Assembly: GCA_013365365.1 (NCBI GenBank)
Contig: JABVXU010000136.1
Location: forward strand, 1 to 64,000
Reading direction: 5' to 3'
Length of the DNA: 64,000 nt
Source of the DNA: Cruorifilaria tuberocauda
Lineage: Eukaryota > Nematoda > Chromadorea > Rhabditida > Onchocercidae
A program made the position numbers and the translations under genes. Under the pieces are notes generated by a model that did no database searches, was not told the DNA's origin, and saw nothing but the letters and a program-made list of their open reading frames with translations. This document shows positions 55,395 through 64,000 of this stretch, in pieces (within the stretch, counting starts at the first letter, position 1; each line of letters starts with the position of its first letter).

Positions 55395-58300
55395 TTATAG
55401 CAATGAAAATACAAAATTGCGTTCTCGATCTTCATCCCATTTTTGTTGCATTTCAAATTTACTACGTAATTCCTTCCATCGTTGACGTCTTCTGAAATAG
55501 AAAATTTATTTTGTCATTTCACTAGCAAAAATCAATTAGAGATTTTCAACTTGTTGGGAAACCCGAGATGTCTAAAAGAAATCTACTACCTTAATCTCTA
55601 ATTTCAAATATCTTTGAATCTTTATTTTTCTATGAATCATTATTTGTAAAAACCATTTTACAGAACAGATAATTTGCATTTCAGTGCTCATTCCAACCGC
55701 TCAAATAACCATTCAAACGTTCCTATTAAATCAGCAATTCTACTTCCGTTTTCCATGTTTATCCGTTTTTAGTAAAAACCATTTCTTCACATAATAATCT
55801 TTATCTTCAATTTTATCAAGTGTAATTTTCCCATCTTTGTAAATCTCATCCTTACAAATTAACACATCCTCCGTTTATAGATCAATTTAAAGACCGCCAA
55901 AACCTCTGGGGCTAGTTAGGTTTCTGACGGCTTCCTCAGCTAGCTTCATTCATTTTTGTATACCTATCAAACCAAAATTTGTAGATTACTGCAACTGTAT
56001 TCCATAAGTAATATTCTAATAAAATTTGTTCTTCAAAGGAAACATTATCAGCTAGCTTCCTTCATTTCGCACGCTTATCAAAACTCCTTTCACAACACAA
56101 CTAGGGCAAAACAATTACTTCGTGAGGTCTCGAGAACAATAATCACACATTCTTCGGGAATTCACTCTTCTGAATATACGGAGTGAGCATAATTACGCAA
56201 ACTCTTTGAAATTCACTATTTAACATACAGTAACTGTTTGTGAGCTTCTAATTCCGGATCGGTCTCAGAATCAGATTCGCTAACGTCGGATGTATACCGA
56301 TCAGCTCGGAAAGCAAATGGCGTCAGCGAACGGTGATTTCCGGAGGATGATGGGCCGCAGTCTGACCATGATGATTCATCACTACTGAAATCAATCAGGT
56401 GAGAAAAAAGTTTCGGTTTCTGAAGACTGAGACTTAATTGATATGGGAGAATTTTCTAAGCGACATATTTACCTGCAGGCATCTTGATATTTCTTCGGCA
56501 GCGATCCATCTACTTTCTTACAACTGCATTCTGATACTTTCTGCAATTTTGCGGATTTCTTATGACGTGCTTTTCCGCTTTCTTTTTCTAGTTTCCGTTT
56601 CAGTGATGAGCTTACTTTCTTTAGGTGCATGAAATTGCAAAATCCACCACGACTACATTCTCTGCAAAATATTCATTATCACTATATATCATTTCGGATC
56701 CATTTATAACTTAATAATGAACACTGACCCATTTTCGTACTGTCGACAACATGCATCACGGAAATCGGAAACCGGTGATAATTCACAATGAATAGGTTTT
56801 CCATCGAACCATCGATTGTTCAAAGCTTTCACTGCATTATTTGCATTCGATTCATGCAAAAACTAAATCGAAATTTCAGAACAAATTTTGAACTTTCAAC
56901 CGTTTATGTTATTTGTATTATTTATAACCAAACAAGTGCAATTCTTTCGTCAAATTTGAAATATCACTTGATTCCTAATCATATTAAAATTAGATTGAGA
57001 TTGATTACTGTTTTATTTAGCGTACAATACAATAATATTACACGTTTTAAATTACTTGAATCTCCTCTACTTTATCTTGCATTTTCTAACTCACTTTAAC
57101 GTAAACATTGCCAAGCATATGTTCACCAGTATTATCACATATATTCATTTCTTCAATTTCGCCATATTCCTCATCGATTTCCAAGTATACCTCACGGAAA
57201 AATTCGTCAAATTTACTTTGCTCCTTTTCTTTTGGAAGATCTGAAAAAAAAATATTTAAAATTCCTCTTATTCTCAAACCAATGATATCGAATCCAATTC
57301 TAATTAACCCTTTCTTCTTATCAATCATCCATGTAGGACAGTAATTTAATTCATTTATCCTTAATCGCTTCTATTTATTCAACTCTTATCGTAATAATCA
57401 TATTACCTACTAAGAATGCTGATAATACACAACATACCTTGTCGAATGATACCATCGTGATGATAGAAATTTTTTAATAAAATTGTCTGAAATTATTTAA
57501 AATTATTAATTCAAAACTATTTAATAAAAGTTGAGATTGTAATATTATTTAATATAAACGAAAAAAGAAATAAATTTCTTTGAATTGAGTGATACTAACC
57601 ATACTAACCTTACTAGAAGTTGGCCGTATATGAAGCCTGGAACATTTATCACCATGTCGGCATGCACCAATTTTCAAATAAAATGAACAATTTACCCTAT
57701 AAAAGTTAACTTAAAAAAAATAAAAATGCTTTTGAGCATATTTCCAACATTTGTTTCGAACAAGAAGTCTTTTAAAATTTTCAAATAATATAATTTCAAA
57801 ATAAGCTTAGTGAATCCTTTTGCTGCAATGATTATTTCAGAAAATCACAGAGATTTTGAAATAATTTTCCTTCGTAAAACATCTTTTTCCTTCATAAATT
57901 AAGCAACTTTTATATTAGATTTGAAGAGATGATTGATATTAAAATGAAAATTCGGATTTTCATCTCTCAAAATGACTCAAATTAAACTGTTAATTAAATG
58001 CTTCACTCGAGAACAATATCAAATTGAGAAATAAACAAGTTGTTGGCTGCTAGTTGTATCATTGGATATTATTTTTCCTATTCGAAATTTTGGAAAATTT
58101 TAAAATCGGAAATGTATTATCTGAAATAAAATGTTATCTTTTTTTATTAAAAAAAGTTATTGAATACAATTTATAAAAATTCCTTTAATTGATAGATGAT
58201 ATTAAAAAGAAAAATGAATGCGTGTATTGAATGAGCAGAAAAAATAATAAAAAATTCATCACAGAGAGAAACAATTTGCTTGATAATATAGTTTTGATAG

Positions 58301-58646
58301 CATTTGAGCAGAAAATTAGTTAAGATTTGCGATCGTATAATACTGTATTTTTCTCAAAATACATAGTGTGTGACTTTGTGAATGACTTTGTAATACAATG
58401 AGAGAAATAATTGTCTTTGACATAGAATATAAAAAAGAATGATGGAGCTAAGAACAATACAAGCAGTTATTGCATTAAACTGTTGTACCCTAAATCATTA
58501 AGTTTTAGACGGCACTGACAGATGAAAGATCAACAGTTAGAAAAGGTGGCAAAACAATTCTAAGTACAAATTTGAACAGACCTGTGCTTCTGTTGAGGAC
58601 TCGATTCTGCTTCCACCAACTCATCACTGCAACATCCGTTAAGCAT
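55395..58646 (-). CDS. U2AF35-like splicing factor (divergent U2AF1 / UAF-2 relative)
   Basis: Eight exons in minus order: 58582-58646, 57609-57696, 57438-57486, 57095-57240, 56729-56862, 56473-56661, 56235-56384, 55395-55491. Phases agree: 305 residues. A first CCCH finger ([20 protein letters not shown]) is followed by the U2AF homology motif domain ([55 protein letters not shown]) and a second CCCH finger ([20 protein letters not shown]). In U2AF1 this module reads the 3' splice-site AG and binds U2AF65. The N-terminus lacks the usual MAEYLASI start and has [20 protein letters not shown] instead. The Arg/Ser/Gly tail is replaced by a Lys-rich stretch, a Ser/Asp/Glu-rich segment and a final [20 protein letters not shown]. 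It is probably a paralogue rather than the main U2AF35, but I cannot see the rest of the genome. Confidence 0.88.
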
Positions 58647-60219
58647 GCGATTTTACACCGAGCAATCATCAAGAATCAACCTCATTCTTTTATCGTTGCA
58701 GGAAATTATCATAAATGGTATTGATAATCTTCCTCGTTCTTTCACTTCACGCATTACACGTTACTTTCCAATCAGTAAATAGAAAGAAAGATCGATTTCC
58801 AAGTTTTCCGTCCAAATATTATGCTTATTAAAATACACGGACTGAATTGGTTTTTTAGGAAAAAGTCGATCGAATACGTTATTTAATTTTTTTAAAAACT
58901 TTCATAATTTTATCCGCCTCTAATGACATGCGAAAGAAGGTTTGATACATTATTAAATAGGATTGTAATTAGGTGTAATGAAATGGTGTTGTGCATTTTA
59001 TTAACAATAAGTGATAAAAAGTAATAAGAAACAGAATGAAAACTTTTGGATGAATCATTCCATTAAAAATGCATTTTTGAATGAAATTAAAAATTTTTAA
59101 AGGAGTTTCCTTTCCTTCTCAAAAAAGAATCCCTTAAGAGCCAAAAAAGAATTTTTTATAAGCTGAAAGGATTTTTTCGAATATTTCCTGATAAATGCAA
59201 AACTAGATTTTGATTTGATTTTTTTTGCGAAAGTTTTCCAAGCATTCGACTTAATAATCTGCAAATTTGAGGAATTGATTCAAAATTTGAGGAAGATTTC
59301 AGAAGTAAATAATAAATGAAAAATTTTTAATGAAAAGTCTAACATTTTGTTACTTGCTACGCATTATATTTCAAGTTAGAAGAAAAAAATAAATGAGATG
59401 AGACGAGATTTCCAGTCCAACCGCTAACTCAAAATGGCCCTGTTGTCTAGATAATCAACTATTCGCGCGGACTTTATAATTCAGCGAATATTTCTTGAAA
59501 TTTACAGATAAAAAAATTGAAAAATATGTATGAACAAAGGGTAAACTAGTAAGGGCATTTATTTGAGCAGAAGGAAATAACACATAAATTCTAGTTTCAT
59601 GCTAGGCTAAATCAATAACTACCAGCCTTGGAAGGCAGACTTTACGCCAAACTATTCATGCTCCATTTCTTAATCGATTTTGCAATCTCTAAGCTCTCCA
59701 AAGATTAATGAAATAGCTTTCCAAGCAGTCCTCCCATTCTGCCAAGCACCAAAAAATTGAAGCAAACAAACTAGGCATGTCAACAAGTGGAGAACAAGTG
59801 AAGTCATGGAAGAATTATTTTCGAAATTATATTGGTTTAATGATATTTGAAGTGAAGTGATAATACAGAATTTCATCCCTGTCTTCTCTATATCTTTTAC
59901 AAGGAACAATTAAAGCAAAAATTTTCTCATTTCCGCATGTCCTATTCTATGTTACTGTACATATAGCTGTTACAGATTTATCACTAATTTTAAAAAAGTT
60001 ACAAAGAATAAATAATAGAATAACATAAATATGTAAAAATAGCAAAGTGCATAACTGGAATAGCAACATAAAACCTGTAGAATGTAACAGAATATAAAAA
60101 TTAAAGAAATCACAAGATTCTCAAGAAATCCGAATTCGAGAAAATCTCATTTCAGCTTTTTTTTTCCCGATTTTCTTGCAATAGTAATCTAAGTAGCAAT
60201 AAGTAAACATATAAAAAGA
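58647..60219. other. intergenic region
   Basis: Upstream of the U2AF35-like gene and downstream of the last gene in the window. AT-rich. The minus-strand frame at 59670-59909 has a hydrophobic stretch (SLVLHLLTCLVCLLQFFGAW) but no splice or family support. Nothing else recognised. Confidence 0.6.
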
Positions 60220-63200
60220 TTATACAGATTCACCATCACATTTGCTGGATACTTTGCTCAGATCAAGATTTGGATAAAGTACAGCAGGTTTATTGCCAGC
60301 TTTTACACGACCAACGAAATCTTTCCATTTAGTCAAATGTTCCTTCTGATATCGTTCAAAGTAGTCGTAAAGGTTCAGCTTTTCTAGAAATATTGCATCA
60401 TAGAACGAATGACATTTGATGGAAATGAACCATCTATTAATATTTTTTCCAATCATTGCTGTACCGATGAATGATAAAAGTACCGTTTGGTCCCCAAGTA
60501 TAGATAGCTTTTCGTGATTTTTTTACTAGCGGAGACATACTACGACTTTCTGGTTGCGCCATATCCACTGGTGATTGACTTCTCATTGCAGAAACCAATG
60601 AATAATTTGACTGCAATCTGTAAAGGACAAGAATTTTAGAGGCCATTATATATATATATATATCATACAAGATTATTTTTTTCAATAATATTACATATAT
60701 GAATACCATATAAGATCTGTTGTATAAATGTAGTACCGATGCATATCTTATATTGATATGAGATGATGCATCATTATTGATTTTACGCAAGAGAATTGAT
60801 AAAAAAATTACTGGGTGTTGTGAACCGAAACATCTTGCACCGAAAGATGAGTTGCACGATCAAGGCCCGAAATCTATAACAATAGAGAAGGATAATAAAT
60901 TACATTTGTAATCTCAACATATATCTTCAGATGACATTATAATCAAGAGATTACGCTAAGCATGAAGAAATTTATTTAAATTAGCTAAAAAACTAATAAG
61001 TGAATAGTAATAGACAGAAAATATAACAAGAAGTATACTTGCAGAAACATATTGAACACCTCAAGGTGTCTCGCTGAATGGTTCACATAATTATGCAAAT
61101 GACTCAATAGCTCTTCACAAGCATAACTGAATTGTTCATCCCTGCAAAACGTTTTTTGAACTAGAAATTGCTGTAAATTTTCAGAATATAGTTAGTAAAG
61201 TATACTAAAACCGTATCCACTTCATTGACTCTTTCCTTTGCTGAAATTTTACCTACTGAGTGGATTTTTGAATTTCACGCAATCCACACTCTTCGAAGTA
61301 AGTGGTTCCTTCGAATCCTTGTAAGTCATTAACGCATAAATGCATTCTCGGCATTTATTAACTTCATTTGTTGAAAGCTCATTGCGTCGAATTAATGTCA
61401 GTAGCGCATCAAATTTCTGGAAATCGAAACTATCAATAAGGACAAAGAAACAGTTGATTCTCATTCGATGATACTCAAAAAACAATAAGGACTAAGTAAT
61501 TGTTTGAAAGTAAATCAAATATAAGCCTAACAGTACTTTTGGTATATTGTATATGAATGTTTCATTTAGTTTGTAGGGCCAATAACGAGTTAGCCTCAAC
61601 AACTGTTTCCGTGCTTGTTCATTATATGTCGACTCATCATCGGCTGACGAAGACGGAGTAACTGCAAAAGATGAACTCAATAAGCTTTTTGATTTTAACC
61701 TTCCAAGGCCAGCATGTAGTGGTTCATGAATTTACTAGTTAAAGGGAATCGTTTCTGATGCTAAAATTTTATCGATAAAATTCAGCGAAAGAAAAAACTG
61801 AATGAAAATATAACGGCATTAGTTACCTGCCTCCTGTGAAACAACAAGACGTGTTTCTTTCATAAAAATAGCAAAATCAGCAACACGAAGCGGTCCACTC
61901 GGCTTAGGTAGTACTGAACATGCCAGAAACTTCTTATCATCAAATATTGCTGCAAAGAATAAGTTAAGAAACATTTTTTTGCAATAAATATTACGAGAAT
62001 TGTAGCTTACGATGATTTCCGATGTGCACTGTGTGGATATAAATCCTTCCTGCATGACACATCAATAAATGTGAAATCAGCTTCTGATTAACGTTCGGCG
62101 TAACGTCTCGTGGCAAATGTACGTTTTGTTTTAACACCTAAATTAATTTAAAAACAATTCGACCAAAATTATTTATTATCTATTTGAATTTCGCCGTATG
62201 TTAAGCTATACTTGCTTATTAACCAGCTATTTTTGCATACTCGATAAAAAAAGCTTTTTTTTTAAGCCTTGAAGTAAAAATTTCATTTGAAAAATTACTT
62301 CAAGCATGACATTCCTGCCACTAAGGAGAAAAGAAGTAAGACAGACAGATGGTCTACCGTTGACGCTTGCTGGTGATATCGGAAGTGCAGAAATGCATCG
62401 AGGGAACTGAAAAAAAACATTCGATTTTATACTCAATTCACTGATTTCCAAAGGTTGACTATGATAGAGGAAATAAAACGAAGACCTGATTCCAACGATT
62501 TTTGGCAGATGGAGTTGTCCAAGCCAATTTAACGGTTTCGTAGTCGCCAGGATTAACACTGATTAACAATTTGGAACCTGGTCCGATCAAGCCATACTGA
62601 TGCAATAAATGATGACTTCGACGTGGATGAAATACCTCTACATCATAGTTTACCGACTGCCCCTGTTGTGCTTCCTCCTGCAAATCATAGTAATACAAAT
62701 TTAAATTAAAACCTCAAAACTTGGTCGCATGGTGGGAAGAATTTATTTATCAGACTAACTTTCATTGGTATACTGGTAACTGTCGTGGAGGCTAAATCAA
62801 AATGTTTTAGAATAACACCATGTAAAACGGGTCGAAGTGATGGACCAGCTTCAGCGCAAACAACATTACATGAAACATATTCGTTCATCTGCAAGCTTTG
62901 TATTATTAAAATTATTTTTCAAATAAATACATAAAACCAATTATGTGTATAAACTCAGAAAAAGAATTGCACATGACTGAATGAAGAATTCGATTTTAAG
63001 ATGAAAAAGCTAAAATGTGTTTCAAAGTTATTGAAAAAATAAAGCAAAATTACCTTAGTGAGTGGTTTAGCGGTCGGAAGATAGATTTTATCCCTATTAC
63101 CATCTGTTACAGGATAAATAATGATGAAATAAACTTGCACATGAGTAATTGGAGCAAAACTAAAATATGTAAATCATTTACATATAAAATTCGACCTTTA

Positions 63201-64000
63201 AAGAATTAAAATAAAAAGATCAGTTTTAGAACAAACTTTTTGTCACCATCCAAAGCTTTTACAATTTTATTACGACTGATGATATCTTCTGTGATATGTT
63301 TCGTCAGCATAGCAATATCTTCATCACTGAAATATCTTTGTGCAACCAATTATGCCTTGAAAAAAGTATTACTCACTCTAAATCAAGTAAATAGACTACT
63401 GACATTGGTTTCTTTATAAATAATACTTTTTTTTTGAGCTAAAGACAAAGAAATTTTCAACTAAAACATGCCTCTTAAGAGAAGTAAAAACAATAATCGA
63501 GCCCATATTTGGAAATGTTTTTTTGATACCACTTTTGATTGTCAATGCATGCATTTCTTGCCTTGCAAGTTTCATTTTCAATGACAACCTTCGCTTACGA
63601 TTCTGAAAAGAAGGCAAACATATTAGTTATTTGCCACACATTTGCTCAAATCTGAAGTATTAGAAACTGCAAGTAATTTAATTACAATAATTTCTTTGTC
63701 GAAAAATCTACATTTCTTAAAAGAATGGATCCTACCTCAGACTTCATGTTTCTCAAGTCCTTTTTTTTCTTATCAATAAAATCAGGTAAATTTTCCTTGC
63801 TTCCCAGCTGCTTTTCATCAGTGTGCTGTCTCATACTGCTATCACCACGTTTGCCATATTTTCCAAAACACTTGAAACCGGAATTCACGTCTGACTGCTT
63901 TTTCTGTAACTCTGTCAACTCACTGATCGCTTCAACAGCAATTGAGATACCGTTAATTATTGAACAGGATGATAAATCAGCTTTAGCATCTGGGACGCCA
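60220..64000 (-). CDS. large conserved protein of unknown identity, 3' part (runs off the window)
   Basis: Seventeen exons in minus order: 63736->64000, 63468-63602, 63377-63411, 63247-63326, 63054-63103, 62760-62888, 62486-62677, 62299-62406, 62011-62137, 61827-61949, 61537-61661, 61253-61416, 61039-61141, 60812-60873, 60465-60617 and 60220-60433, the last pair separated by only 31 nt; the 5' end lies beyond 64000. All other junctions keep phase. The visible part has a basic region, beta-rich segments (VEVFHPRRSHHLLHQYGLIG, VNPGDYETVKLAWTTP, HAGRIYIHTVHIG, LPKPSGPLRVADFAIFMKET), then a helical part (LLTLIRRNELSTNEVNKCRE, ACEELLSHLHNYVNH, HLEVFNMFLQISGLD) and a conserved-looking C-terminus (WFISIKCHSFYDAIFLEKLN, EHLTKWKDFVGRVKAGNKPA). 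I do not recognise the family. No signal peptide or membrane segment is visible in this part. The 31-nt gap at 60434-60464 may be a frameshift. Confidence 0.72.
60646..60663. repeat. (TA)n tract
   Basis: Short AT dinucleotide run in an intron of the last gene. Confidence 0.9.

Overview
This window is nuclear DNA from a nematode, most likely a filarial or other clade III (Spirurina) species. It is very AT-rich, and every recognisable gene is split into many short exons with GT...AG introns and TTTCAG-like acceptors. An exact copy of the 22-nt nematode spliced-leader SL1 sequence lies at 43855-43876 (minus). I rebuilt the genes by hand from splice sites and checked the reading phase across every junction, so most internal exon borders are firm. 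First exons and starts are weaker. The species cannot be named from the sequence alone.

Layout. 2.0-7.2 kb (+): a klumpfuss-type C2H2 zinc-finger transcription factor. 8.2-10.4 kb (-): a paraoxonase-fold protein of the MEC-6/POML kind that appears to have lost its calcium ligands. 12.0-15.1 kb (-): an F-box/leucine-rich protein, with a broken fragment of an ABHD10-like hydrolase inside one intron. 15.1-22.8 kb: mostly non-coding. 22.8-24.1 kb (-): a PRA1-family (ARL6IP5-like) membrane protein. 24.1-31.7 kb: mostly non-coding, with a few exon-like pieces and one short ORF with a signal peptide. 31.7-33.5 kb (-): a HAD phosphatase of the phosphoglycolate phosphatase type. 34.1-42.9 kb (+): RAD54, the homologous-recombination translocase, with two related inverted-repeat hairpins in neighbouring introns. 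42.9-45.6 kb: non-coding, with the SL1 copy, duplications and microsatellites. 45.6-50.9 kb (+): Acinus, the SAP/RRM/RSB-motif subunit of the ASAP splicing complex. 52.8-54.3 kb (-): a START-domain gene whose middle is missing or unresolved. 55.4-58.6 kb (-): a divergent U2AF35-like splicing factor with an unusual tail. 60.2-64.0 kb (-): the 3' part of a large conserved protein I do not recognise, with either a 31-nt intron or a frameshift near its end; it runs off the window.

The genes do not form one pathway and nothing here looks like an operon with roughly 100-nt spacing. Two neighbours (Acinus and the U2AF35-like protein) and the SL1 copy all relate to splicing, but they are separate units on different strands. 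The best leads are the hairpin pair with a compensatory base change, the isolated SL1 copy, the paraoxonase pseudoenzyme, the U2AF35 variant and the 31-nt intron or frameshift.
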